A DNA stretch of 5,335 nucleotides from Cyanobacteria bacterium UBA11153 (GCA_003511885.1 DOIX01000329.1:1-5335), one strand, 5' to 3'. Shown: positions 1-5,160, counted from the first letter of the stretch. The notes: generated by a model not told the origin, from the letters alone. Numbers and translations: made by a program.

Positions 1-35
1 TCAAGAAACAAATAAGCTACTACTCCTTTAAACTA

Positions 36-135
36 TAGCAATCCTAAATCATTTGTGGCAATGCCTGAAAACTGAGATCCTTGCTCTGACTGGGTTTCAA
101 GCCGTGCACTTGTTACAACTCATTTAGGATTGCTA
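36..135. mobile_element. MITE-like element with long terminal inverted repeats and TA flanks
   Basis: A perfect 17-bp inverted repeat pairs 33-49 (CTATAGCAATCCTAAAT) with 122-138. With four mismatches the similarity runs on to about 29 bp per arm. If the flanking TA at 34-35 and 136-137 is read as a target duplication, the element is 100 bp, begins TAG and ends CTA. It has no room for a transposase, so it would be a non-autonomous element moved in trans. TA duplication is known for IS630/Tc1-mariner transposases; assigning this element to that group is inference. An alternative is a simple palindromic intergenic repeat that forms a stem in RNA. Confidence 0.6.
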
Positions 136-140
136 TAGCT

Positions 141-233
141 TTACAGCATTTTTTTATCAAATCTCTTAGGAAAGAAATCGATATTACGATCCCAATTTTG
201 GTAACTATCATGAAAAAAGTCAAGGGCAAACAC
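141..233 (-). pseudogene. Short open frame inside the dispersed repeat, possible gene remnant
   Basis: On the minus strand a 30-codon frame runs from a GTG (complement of 231-233) to TAA (complement of 141-143). It contains HDSYQNWDRNIDFFPKRF. An in-frame TAA lies at the complement of 258-260, so the frame cannot extend far upstream. The inverted copy at the right edge keeps the same frame open and reads SYQNFARNIDFLPKRF. The peptide composition looks protein-like, so the repeat may derive from the end of a coding gene, perhaps a transposon gene. All four core mismatches between the copies change amino acids, which argues against present selection. I do not recognise the protein family. Confidence 0.2.
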
Positions 234-258
234 CTTCCTCCGAACTCCGAACTCAGGT
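157..258 (+). repeat. Dispersed repeat, left copy (uninterrupted)
   Basis: Positions 157-208 match the reverse complement of 5284-5335 at 48 of 52 positions. The match continues at 209-234 against the complement of 5161-5182, with a 4-nt A-run difference and one substitution. It ends in the heptamer stretch 238-258 against the complement of 5107-5134. The left copy lacks two insertions that the right copy has, so it serves as the empty site. The right copy reaches the last base of the window, so the repeat may be longer than visible. Confidence 0.85.
238..254. repeat. Heptamer tandem repeat (CGAACTC)
   Basis: Two complete copies of CGAACTC (241-247, 248-254) follow a partial unit CTC. On the other strand the unit is GAGTTCG, identical to the three-copy array at 5110-5134. 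Tandem heptamers of this kind are known in filamentous cyanobacteria as STRR sequences. Here the array is the inner end of the dispersed repeat, and the copy number differs between the two repeat copies (two against three). Confidence 0.75.
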
Positions 259-353
259 TATTGGTGCATCGGCGCATCCTCTTCTGCTTAATTTAGTCCA
301 GTGTCTGAACAAAAAGGCTATATTAAAAAGAATTAACGATTAATACGACTAGC

Positions 354-1358
354 ATGATTACTGCCGTTAACGAGATTGACATCCAACTAGCCGCACTCAA
401 AGAAGAAGCCATAACTGCGATCGCAAAAGTCCAAACTCTGGAAGAATTAGAACAATTGCGCGTTAACTACCTGGGCAAAAAGGGACAACTCTCTGTTGTT
501 TTGCGCGGTATGGGGAAATTGGACGCAGAAAATCGTCCTCGTATCGGCGCTTTGGCTAATGAAGTTAAGGAAGCACTTCAAAATAATTTAGATGAGAAGC
601 GCCAAAACCTCCAAGCAGTCGAAATTCAAGCTAAATTAGCAGATGAAACCTTGGATGTCACGATGCCGGGAGTTTATCGTCCCCAAGGAAAACTCCATCC
701 CATTAACAGTACCATCGATCGCGTTTTAGATATTTTCGTCGGTCTGGGCTATACTCTTGCCAGCGGTCCGGAAATGGAAACCGATTATTATAATTTTGAA
801 GCATTAAATACACCACCAGATCATCCAGCCAGGGATATGCAGGATACCTTTTACCTTCCTGATGGCAATTTACTTCGCACTCATACTTCTTCGGTGCAAA
901 TTCGTTATATGGAAGATAACGATCCTCCTATCCGTATTATCGCACCAGGTCGCGTTTATCGTCGGGATACTGTGGATGCTACTCATGCCGCCGTTTTCCA
1001 TCAAATCGAAATTTTAGCTGTGGATGAAGGGATAACTTTTGCCGATCTTAAGGGTACGTTGAAGGTATTCTTTCAGGAAATGTTTGGCGAGGAAGTCCCT
1101 GTTCGTCTCCGTGCTAGTTATTTCCCTTTTACTGAGCCATCTGCTGAAATAGATGTTCAGTGGAAAGGAAAATGGCTGGAAATGGGTGGCTGCGGGATGG
1201 TAGATCCTAATGTTTTGAAGGCTGTAGGATACGATCCAGAAATCTATACTGGTTTTGCGGCTGGTTTTGGTGCGGAACGTTTTGCCATGGTTTTCCACCA
1301 AATTGATGATATTCGCCGACTTTATAATAGCGATTTGCGCTTTTTGCGGCAGTTTTAA
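354..1358 (+). CDS. pheS: Phenylalanine--tRNA ligase alpha subunit
   Basis: PheS is the catalytic alpha subunit of the cytoplasmic alpha2-beta2 phenylalanyl-tRNA synthetase (EC 6.1.1.20), which activates Phe with ATP and charges tRNA-Phe. The 334-aa length is normal for bacteria. An N-terminal helical region (about 1-95) fits the tRNA-binding coiled coil. The class II catalytic core follows: [11 protein letters not shown] (151-161), RTHTSSVQ (175-182), motif 2 [13 protein letters not shown] (199-211) with FHQIE (215-219), [11 protein letters not shown] (253-263), GCGMVDP (279-285), and motif 3 GFGAERFAM (304-312) with Arg309. The ATG at 354 is the first possible start, because an in-frame TAA lies at 324-326; no clear Shine-Dalgarno is seen. 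pheT is not next to it; the neighbour downstream is the convergent comB. Separate pheS and pheT loci are common in cyanobacteria. Confidence 0.98.
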   Translation: MITAVNEIDIQLAALKEEAITAIAKVQTLEELEQLRVNYLGKKGQLSVVLRGMGKLDAENRPRIGALANEVKEALQNNLDEKRQNLQAVEIQAKLADETLDVTMPGVYRPQGKLHPINSTIDRVLDIFVGLGYTLASGPEMETDYYNFEALNTPPDHPARDMQDTFYLPDGNLLRTHTSSVQIRYMEDNDPPIRIIAPGRVYRRDTVDATHAAVFHQIEILAVDEGITFADLKGTLKVFFQEMFGEEVPVRLRASYFPFTEPSAEIDVQWKGKWLEMGGCGMVDPNVLKAVGYDPEIYTGFAAGFGAERFAMVFHQIDDIRRLYNSDLRFLRQF

Positions 1359-1382
1359 AGGGGGCTAAGGGCTATGGGAGCA

Positions 1383-1413
1383 GGGAGGATAAAAAAGAAA
1401 TTTTTTATCTCCC
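1383..1413. terminator. Hairpin between convergent pheS and comB, probable two-way terminator
   Basis: The 74-bp gap between the two stop codons contains a stem of 13 base pairs with one bulged G. GGGAG plus ATAAAAAA (1383-1396) pairs with TTTTTTATCTCCC (1401-1413) around a GAAA loop. The stem has a G/C-rich base and an A/T-rich top, so it lacks the classical external U-run, but TTGTCTTCCTGTTTTTG follows on the plus strand. Its place between converging genes supports a shared terminator role. This is inference from position and fold. Confidence 0.6.
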
Positions 1414-1432
1414 TTGTCTTCCTGTTTTTGAC

Positions 1433-2167
1433 TTAGTTTTTCACTAAAATGCCAGGTTCTTTCTGAATGGGTAGAACATCTAAAATATCTAATTGGGCGC
1501 AATATTTTAAATCTTCGTGGCAATTCAGCCGTAAGAGGCGTTGTCCGTGACTGGCGTGATGGAACATATCCAATAACCGATCTTGCCATTTAGAGTAAAG
1601 CGCGATCGCACCAATTACTTCATCATTACCAGCTAAGGCTTCCTCATTACAGTTCAACTGCGTCAGAAGACTATGGGCGATCGCGCCCGTACAGGTGGTA
1701 TCCTCCAAAGAAAAACTCCCTTCCCAACCAGAACCTACCAACCACAAAGTTTCTGGCTGCTTTTCCACCAGATAGTTTACCACCGCAGCACGATTGATCA
1801 AAGCTGCTGCCAAGACAGTTGGCGCGTTTTGCACTGCTTGTAGGGCACGAGTACCGTTTGTTGTGGTAATAAATAATCTCCTTCCTTGTACTCGTTCCGG
1901 CGTACAATCAAGAGGCGAATTACCCAAGTCAAAACCTTCTACCATAGAGCCACCACGTTCTCCGGCACGCAAGCGTTGATCCGCAGGCCATTTTTCGCTC
2001 ACTACCATCAACTCATTGATATCGCTAAAGACTTGTACCGCCTCAGCGCCTGCATTTAACACTGTCGCCATCGTAGTTGTGGCTCGCAGTACATCAACTG
2101 CGATCGCGCAGTCTGGTATTTTATCTGTCGGGGTTTGTTCCGGAGTGTGATAAATAAATAGTTTCAC
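1433..2167 (-). CDS. comB: 2-phosphosulfolactate phosphatase family protein (ComB-like)
   Basis: ComB (EC 3.1.3.71) is a Mg2+-dependent phosphatase. In methanogens it removes phosphate from 2-phosphosulfolactate on the way to coenzyme M. The 244-aa protein fits the family length and shows VDVLRATTT (24-32), AGERGG (68-73), GFDLGNSP (78-85), TTTNGTRAL (101-109), [19 protein letters not shown] (145-163) and HASHGQRL (204-211). No signal peptide is visible, so it should be cytosolic. The start is GTG (complement of 2165-2167); the nearest upstream ATG, 14 nt away, is out of frame and hits TGA at once. It converges on pheS and diverges from sodB. Three of the six HIP1 sites lie inside it. Cyanobacteria are not known to make coenzyme M, so the true substrate is uncertain; family membership is firm and the exact reaction is not. 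Confidence 0.9.
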   Translation of the reverse strand: MKLFIYHTPEQTPTDKIPDCAIAVDVLRATTTMATVLNAGAEAVQVFSDINELMVVSEKWPADQRLRAGERGGSMVEGFDLGNSPLDCTPERVQGRRLFITTTNGTRALQAVQNAPTVLAAALINRAAVVNYLVEKQPETLWLVGSGWEGSFSLEDTTCTGAIAHSLLTQLNCNEEALAGNDEVIGAIALYSKWQDRLLDMFHHASHGQRLLRLNCHEDLKYCAQLDILDVLPIQKEPGILVKN

Positions 2168-2287
2168 GCTTTATACTGCATCTCTAAGAGTGCTTTATAT
2201 CCTACCGCGATCGTAATTCTACAGTATTTTGTGATTTTTTTTATCTTCTCGCTCCATAGTTTGGGGAGGTGCGAATAAGCTCAGTTT

Positions 2288-2303
2288 AAATAAATAAATA
2301 AAT
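2288..2303. repeat. Tetranucleotide repeat (AAAT)x4
   Basis: Four perfect AAAT units lie about 120 bp upstream of the comB start. They are seen directly in the sequence. Length could vary by slippage, but any effect on comB expression is only inference. Confidence 0.8.
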
Positions 2304-2395
2304 TTTATCATTTTTCAGGTTTTATTTTAAATTATTCAATTACATCATGATTTTTTGACAATATCAATTAATGTGAAGCACCTAGAAGGCTACTA

Positions 2396-2424
2396 TTGAC
2401 ATTGTGGTAGAAACGTAGTACGAT
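2396..2424 (+). promoter_or_regulatory. Sigma70-type promoter, target unclear
   Basis: A perfect -35 TTGACA (2396-2401) is followed, after a 17-bp spacer, by TACGAT (2419-2424), a 4/6 match to TATAAT with the key first TA and last AT kept. It would start transcription near 2431 on the plus strand. sodB begins about 410 bp downstream, so the promoter either gives sodB a long leader or drives a small RNA. No clear terminator was found just downstream. The call rests on sequence match alone. Confidence 0.45.
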
Positions 2425-2464
2425 TTGCTATTGAGAAAGCTCATGAGATAATCGATTTTTATAA

Positions 2465-2482
2465 CTATTTTAGAAAAAATAG
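2465..2482 (+). other. Small AT-rich hairpin downstream of the orphan promoter
   Basis: CTATTTT (2465-2471) pairs perfectly with AAAATAG (2476-2482) around a 4-nt AGAA loop. It lies about 35 nt after the predicted transcript start. It is too AT-rich to be a strong terminator and no U-run follows. It may be part of a structured leader or small RNA, or be chance in AT-rich DNA. Confidence 0.3.
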
Positions 2483-2625
2483 GCAGGTTACCGAATGAAA
2501 ACCCAGTCTCAGTCTAGGTTTCAGTGAGAAGCAGTTAAAAGAAAAAGATACTACAAGCTATCCGTAACAAAACTAATTTTTAGCTTGCCACAAAGATAGG
2601 AGATTGACAATCAAGTAAATATATG

Positions 2626-2648
2626 TATAGCAATTGACACTTGACAGC
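2626..2648 (+). repeat. Dispersed 23-bp repeat, copy 1
   Basis: This stretch begins TATAGCAATTGACA and ends TTGACAGC. It matches 3772-3794 in the same orientation at 20 of 23 positions. Both copies are intergenic. The TATAGCA start is also the start of the left MITE-like element, so this may be a solo end or relic of such an element. No matching right end was found nearby. Confidence 0.6.
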
Positions 2649-2826
2649 TAAATCTTGACTTTGAATTGGGATAAAAAAATTTTCCTCCATTCCCCAGAGT
2701 TTTGGTACTGTTTAGACCAGCACTAGTGCAGCGCGGTAAGCTATGAAGAGCGCGATCGCACCGCTAACGCTAAACTTGATGATGGCATCCACAGCGGTGT
2801 CAAAGACAAAACACTAAATCCAGATC

Positions 2827-2833
2827 GAGAGGA
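2827..2833 (+). promoter_or_regulatory. Shine-Dalgarno of sodB
   Basis: GAGAGGA lies 9 nt before the ATG at 2843 and supports that start for sodB. Confidence 0.7.
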
Positions 2834-2842
2834 TAGAACCCA

Positions 2843-3436
2843 ATGGCTTATGAACTACCGCCTTTACCTTATGAGTATAATGCTCTAGACCCTTACATCT
2901 CCGCCAAAACCCTGGAGTTTCACCACGATAAGCACCATGCGGCTTATGTGACTAACTACAATAACCTAACGAAAGACACTGATATGGCGAATATGCCAAT
3001 TGAGGAAGTCATTAAGGCAGTCTACGGTGATGCTTCTAAAGCTGGTATCTTTAATAATGCTGCCCAAGCTTGGAATCATACTTTTTTCTGGAACTCTATG
3101 AAACCCGGTGGTGGTGGTGCGCCTACTGGTGCTGTTGCCGACAAGATTAATGCGGATTTCGGTAGCTACGATAAGTTTAAGGAAGCTTTCAAAACAGCGG
3201 CTACTACTCAATTTGGTAGTGGTTGGGCTTGGCTGGTTCTTGATGGTGCTACTCTCAAAGCGATCAAGACTCTCAATGCAGAAAATCCTCTCCATGCAGG
3301 ACAAATTCCTTTGTTAACCTGCGATGTTTGGGAACACGCTTATTATTTAGATTACCAAAACAGACGGCCTGATTTTGTTGAAGCTTTTCTGAATAACCTC
3401 GCTAACTGGGATTTTGTTGCTCAAAATATGCCTTGA
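2843..3436 (+). CDS. sodB: Iron superoxide dismutase
   Basis: The enzyme converts superoxide to oxygen and hydrogen peroxide (EC 1.15.1.1). It is a cytosolic, probably dimeric metalloenzyme that protects against photosynthetic and respiratory oxygen stress. The 197-aa protein is full length with no signal peptide. The expected metal ligands are present: His27 in EFHHDKHH, His79 in AWNHTFFW, and Asp161 and His165 in DVWEHAYY. Gln75 in NNAAQAWNH is the second-sphere glutamine placed as in Fe-type enzymes rather than Mn-type. The N-terminal YELPPLPYEYNALDPYIS is typical of the family. The start is supported by a GAGAGGA ribosome site. It is divergent from comB across a 675-bp spacer and followed, 105 bp later, by a small gene on the same strand. 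The metal choice (Fe) is inferred from sequence. Confidence 0.97.
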   Translation: MAYELPPLPYEYNALDPYISAKTLEFHHDKHHAAYVTNYNNLTKDTDMANMPIEEVIKAVYGDASKAGIFNNAAQAWNHTFFWNSMKPGGGGAPTGAVADKINADFGSYDKFKEAFKTAATTQFGSGWAWLVLDGATLKAIKTLNAENPLHAGQIPLLTCDVWEHAYYLDYQNRRPDFVEAFLNNLANWDFVAQNMP

Positions 3437-3462
3437 AAATAACTCAGTTGGGTAAATTATAA

Positions 3463-3490
3463 TTATTGGTTATTGGTTATTAGTTATTGA
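3463..3490. repeat. Heptamer tandem repeat (TTATTGG-like, 4 units)
   Basis: Four consecutive heptamers are seen: TTATTGG, TTATTGG, TTATTAG and TTATTGA. A further TTATTGA lies at 3498-3504. This is an STRR-type array of a different unit from the GAGTTCG array at the window edges. It fills most of the gap between sodB and the 71-aa gene and leaves little room for a separate promoter there. Confidence 0.75.
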
Positions 3491-3541
3491 CCGTTGTTTA
3501 TTGACTTAGTAACTCGCAAATAATTAACCAGAAAACAAATT

Positions 3542-3757
3542 ATGAATAGTAACGATCTGGCTAGATATATTGAGGCAACAGACGGGATTTCTAAACCTTG
3601 GCTATTGGGACAATTGCGTCTGAAGAAGCTTCAGGAACGTAAATCAACCCTTTCTCCTGATGAATATTTTGCTGAACTAGCCCAGTTACATGAAGATATG
3701 CTGAAACTAGGAGAATGGTGGGTTGGTAGAGAAGATGAGGTGTTTGGCAAACCTTAG
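3542..3757 (+). CDS. Conserved-looking small hypothetical protein, 71 aa
   Basis: I do not recognise the family. The protein is short, charged and probably mostly helical. Residues about 22-36 (LGQLRLKKLQERKST) and 38-60 (SPDEYFAELAQLHEDMLKLGEWW) look like two amphipathic helices joined at a SPDEY helix cap. There is no signal peptide, no membrane segment and no cysteine pair. ATG 3542 is the first possible start, because an in-frame TAA lies at 3521-3523; no Shine-Dalgarno is visible. It follows sodB by 105 bp on the same strand and could be co-transcribed, but a heptamer repeat array lies between them. The balanced protein-like composition and the absence of a better frame on either strand support a real gene. 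Its function is unknown. Confidence 0.72.
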   Translation: MNSNDLARYIEATDGISKPWLLGQLRLKKLQERKSTLSPDEYFAELAQLHEDMLKLGEWWVGREDEVFGKP

Positions 3758-3771
3758 AAGATTAGGGAAGA

Positions 3772-3794
3772 TATAGCAGTTGACAATTGATAGC
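3772..3794 (+). repeat. Dispersed 23-bp repeat, copy 2
   Basis: It matches 2626-2648 at 20 of 23 positions in the same orientation (TATAGCAGTTGACA ... TTGATAGC). It lies 15 bp after the stop of the 71-aa gene and forms the left end of the possible MITE at 3774-3891. Confidence 0.6.
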
Positions 3795-3891
3795 GGATAG
3801 TTATTTCATGCTCATCAAACCCTCAATCGATCAAGGCTTTAAGGCTCTCTTGATGAATTTATTTCTTTCTCAACCAATATGGCGGTTGCTA
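3774..3891. mobile_element. Possible degenerate MITE with TAGCA/TGCTA ends and TA flanks
   Basis: The stretch begins TAGCAGTTGAC and ends GGCGGTTGCTA. TA lies on each side (3772-3773 and 3892-3893). Only the outer 5 bp (TAGCA) pair perfectly. The pattern TA-TAGCA...TGCTA-TA and the size of 118 bp resemble the clearer element at 36-135, but inner similarity is weak, so chance is a real alternative. Confidence 0.3.
3812..3856 (+). terminator. Candidate terminator hairpin after the 71-aa gene
   Basis: TCATCAA (3812-3818) is complementary to TTGATGA (3850-3856). A competing inner stem pairs ATCAAG (3830-3835) with CTTGAT (3849-3854). A T-rich tract, ATTTATTTCTTTC, follows. Both stems are modest, and the hairpin lies inside the possible MITE, so the terminator role is uncertain. 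Confidence 0.35.
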
Positions 3892-3923
3892 TACAAGAAA
3901 AAGTATCTAGTAAGATAAAGTAC

Positions 3924-4039
3924 AGCTTGCATTGGATATTTACTTTTCCTCCATAGCCGATACATACCTTATCAGAGTCCTCGCTATCCAATGAGAGCTG
4001 CTCTCACAGCCCATCCGAGGATCGCACGGGGGTATCCTC
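3924..4039 (+). other. Structured stretch upstream of the HD-domain gene
   Basis: Three stems are seen. CATTGGATA (3930-3938) pairs perfectly with TATCCAATG (3985-3993), with AGCT outside on both sides (3924-3927 and 3996-3999). TGAGAG (3992-3997) pairs with CTCTCA (4001-4006). GAGGAT (4017-4022) pairs with ATCCTC (4034-4039). The first two overlap by two bases and may compete. This could be a structured leader of the HD gene or a separate RNA. It matches no riboswitch family I recognise. Confidence 0.35.
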
Positions 4040-4179
4040 AAGTATCACATTGAAGGACAAGGAGCGATCGCTATAGGTAAGGAATTTTTCAATAAAGTAG
4101 AAATATAGATTTTAGTTTTACCAGGTACAGGGAAATCAATTTCAGGAGTGTAAACTTAAAATATCTTAGAAAATAACTT

Positions 4180-4186
4180 GGGAGGA
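4180..4186 (+). promoter_or_regulatory. Strong Shine-Dalgarno that sets the HD-gene start
   Basis: GGGAGGA ends 6 nt before the ATG at 4193. A TTG at 4178 in the same frame overlaps this site and cannot be served by it, so the ATG is chosen as the true start. Confidence 0.88.
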
Positions 4187-4192
4187 ATCTTT

Positions 4193-5044
4193 ATGTTTGA
4201 TGTCACGCAAATCCTGATCGATCAATTTGTCCAAAAAATCCAAGAAGGCTACCGCCGGACTTATGGAGGTTGGAAATCTGACTATGCTGATATTATCGGC
4301 TGGGCAGGTAGTATGGCTTTGGAAAATATTGCTAATAGCGATGCTCTCTATCATAATGTCGAACATACTATCTTGGTTACTTTAGTCGGACAAGAAGTTT
4401 TGCGCGGCAAGCATATCCGGGAAGGGGGTATTTCTTGTGAAGATTGGATGCACGGTATTATTTCTTTACTGTGTCATGATATTGGCTATGTTAAAGGGGT
4501 TTGTCGTCAAGATCGTATTAGTGAAGGATTGTATGCGACAGGTGTGGATGGGGCGATGGTAAAGTTAGCGCCCGGTGCGACAGATGCTTCTTTAACTCCT
4601 TATCATGTCGATCGCGGCAAATTATTTATTGAAGAGCGTTTTGGTAGTAATCTGTTGATTGATGCTGAGGAAATTAAGCGGAATATTGAATTAACTCGTT
4701 TTCCTGTGCCTTCCGATGAAGATCACCAAGATAAGATTCATCTTCCTGGTATGGTCAGGGCTGCAGATTTAATTGGTCAACTTAGCGATCCTCGATATTT
4801 GAAGAAGATTAGTGCCTTATTCTATGAGTTTAAGGAAACTGGTGTAAGCGATGCTTTGGGCTATCGCAATCCTGGAGATTTGCGCCAAAATTATTCCAAG
4901 TTTTATTGGAATGGGGTATATCCTTATATTAAGGATTCTTTGCGGTATTTGGAGTTGACTTTGGAAGGTAAGCAAATTGTGGCTAATCTCTACGCTAATG
5001 TATTTGTGGTAGAACACGAGCAGCCTGCTGTTAAGGTGGCGTAA
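4193..5044 (+). CDS. HD-domain metal-dependent phosphohydrolase (Npun_R2479-like)
   Basis: This is a 283-aa soluble protein of the HD superfamily, whose members hydrolyse phosphate esters, often of nucleotides, with a bound metal. Likely metal ligands are His54 and/or His58 in YHNVEH (53-58), His95-Asp96 in LLCHDIGY (92-99) and Asp192 in VRAADLIGQLSD (188-199). His138 in TPYHVDRG (135-142) may be a further ligand. YHNxxH followed by HD recalls the class I cyclic-nucleotide phosphodiesterase core, but the substrate is not shown by sequence. From memory the protein fits a cyanobacterial family named after Npun_R2479. No sensor, GGDEF or membrane part is present. The start is ATG 4193 after a strong GGGAGGA. 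The gene stands alone after a 435-bp spacer and ends just before a strong hairpin. Confidence 0.9.
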   Translation: MFDVTQILIDQFVQKIQEGYRRTYGGWKSDYADIIGWAGSMALENIANSDALYHNVEHTILVTLVGQEVLRGKHIREGGISCEDWMHGIISLLCHDIGYVKGVCRQDRISEGLYATGVDGAMVKLAPGATDASLTPYHVDRGKLFIEERFGSNLLIDAEEIKRNIELTRFPVPSDEDHQDKIHLPGMVRAADLIGQLSDPRYLKKISALFYEFKETGVSDALGYRNPGDLRQNYSKFYWNGVYPYIKDSLRYLELTLEGKQIVANLYANVFVVEHEQPAVKVA

Positions 5045-5068
5045 GGGGAATGGTTAAAAGATCGCTGT

Positions 5069-5106
5069 TAAATGGAAGTTACCCCGACAGGGTTAACTTC
5101 CATTTA
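5069..5106 (+). terminator. Strong hairpin after the HD gene, probable terminator
   Basis: Two 17-nt arms, 5069-5085 and 5090-5106, pair with one mismatch around a 4-nt GACA loop; the arms begin TAAATGGAAGTTA. The hairpin starts 25 nt after the stop codon. No U-run follows, since the next bases are CCTGAGTTCGG, so it is not a classical intrinsic terminator, but cyanobacterial terminators often lack one. It abuts the dispersed repeat but is absent from the left copy, so it is probably local. Confidence 0.65.
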
Positions 5107-5109
5107 CCT

Positions 5110-5134
5110 GAGTTCGGAGTTCGGAGTTCGGAGT
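5110..5134. repeat. Heptamer tandem repeat (GAGTTCG)x3 plus GAGT
   Basis: Three perfect GAGTTCG units plus a partial one. It is the same unit as 238-254 on the opposite strand, with one more copy. It is the inner end of the right repeat copy. Confidence 0.85.
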
Positions 5135-5160
5135 ATGCGCTTCGTGCAGGCTACGCCAAT
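5135..5160. repeat. Short palindromic GCGTAGCC-type repeat unit
   Basis: The stretch contains GCGCTTCG and GGCTACGCC. On the minus strand this is the GGCGTAGCC...CGAAGCGC motif, which is widespread between genes in filamentous cyanobacteria. The left repeat copy has only three bases (TTC) here, so the unit was gained on the right or lost on the left. A partial match, GCGTAGCGC, occurs at 5274-5282. Confidence 0.6.

Larger units (their letters stand above)
1..353. other. Non-coding leader region upstream of pheS
   Basis: No convincing protein gene is seen in these 353 bases. They hold a MITE-like palindromic element (about 36-135), the left copy of a dispersed repeat (about 157-258) and a short AT-rich stretch before pheS. 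A TATATT hexamer at 319-324 could be a -10 box for pheS, but no good -35 box sits at the right distance, so no promoter is called. A 30-codon open frame on the minus strand inside the repeat is described separately. Confidence 0.6.
2168..2842. other. 675-bp spacer between divergent comB and sodB
   Basis: No protein gene is supported; only very short ATG frames occur, such as a 10-codon one at 2495 and a 24-codon one near 2743. The spacer holds (AAAT)x4 at 2288-2303, a sigma70-like promoter at 2396-2424, a small hairpin at 2465-2482, a 23-bp dispersed repeat at 2626-2648 and a HIP1 site at 2752-2759. The sodB proximal promoter could not be assigned. Several TTGACA-like hexamers near 2604-2660 lack a well-spaced -10 box. 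Confidence 0.6.
417..4071. repeat. HIP1 octamers (GCGATCGC), six sites
   Basis: Perfect sites lie at 417-424 (in pheS), 1602-1609, 1677-1684 and 2100-2107 (all in comB), 2752-2759 (upstream of sodB) and 4064-4071 (upstream of the HD gene). At the AT-rich composition of the window far fewer than one would be expected by chance. HIP1 over-representation is a known cyanobacterial hallmark. sodB, the 71-aa gene and the HD gene contain none. Confidence 0.9.
3758..4192. other. 435-bp spacer before the HD-domain gene
   Basis: No gene of normal size is supported here. The spacer holds a possible degenerate MITE (3774-3891) including a dispersed repeat copy, a hairpin that may end the small-gene transcript, and a structured stretch (3924-4039). 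It also has a HIP1 site (4064-4071) and the ribosome site of the HD gene. One roughly 46-codon open frame (about 3916-4055) without a good start is seen and is not called. Confidence 0.55.

Noticed and set aside
319..324. TATATT as the -10 box of the pheS promoter
   Set aside because: The hexamer is plausible, but no -35 match is found at 16-18 bp, so it is mentioned only in the leader entry.
1794..1979. 61-codon open frame on the plus strand inside comB, and the other open frames antisense to pheS, comB, sodB and the HD gene
   Set aside because: They lie opposite or out of frame within well-identified genes and show low-complexity, non-protein-like composition. They are shadows.
2495..2527. 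10-codon ATG frame (MKTQSQSRFQ) after an AGG-rich stretch, as a leader peptide
   Set aside because: Frames this short are common by chance, no regulated gene follows closely, and it shows no codon bias of the kind seen in attenuators.
2604..2660. Several TTGACA/TTGACT hexamers as the sodB promoter
   Set aside because: No -10-like hexamer lies 16-18 bp downstream of any of them. They are better explained by the dispersed TATAGCA-TTGACA repeat.
3916..4055. Roughly 46-codon plus-strand open frame before the HD gene (contains RYPMRAALTAHPRIARGY)
   Set aside because: It has no suitable start codon or ribosome site, no family I recognise, and overlaps the stem-forming region. It could be a gene relic, but the support is too thin to call.
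4178..4192. TTG at 4178 as the start of the HD gene, adding five residues (MGGIF)
   Set aside because: The codons overlap the GGGAGGA ribosome site, and the ATG at 4193 lies at the proper distance after it.
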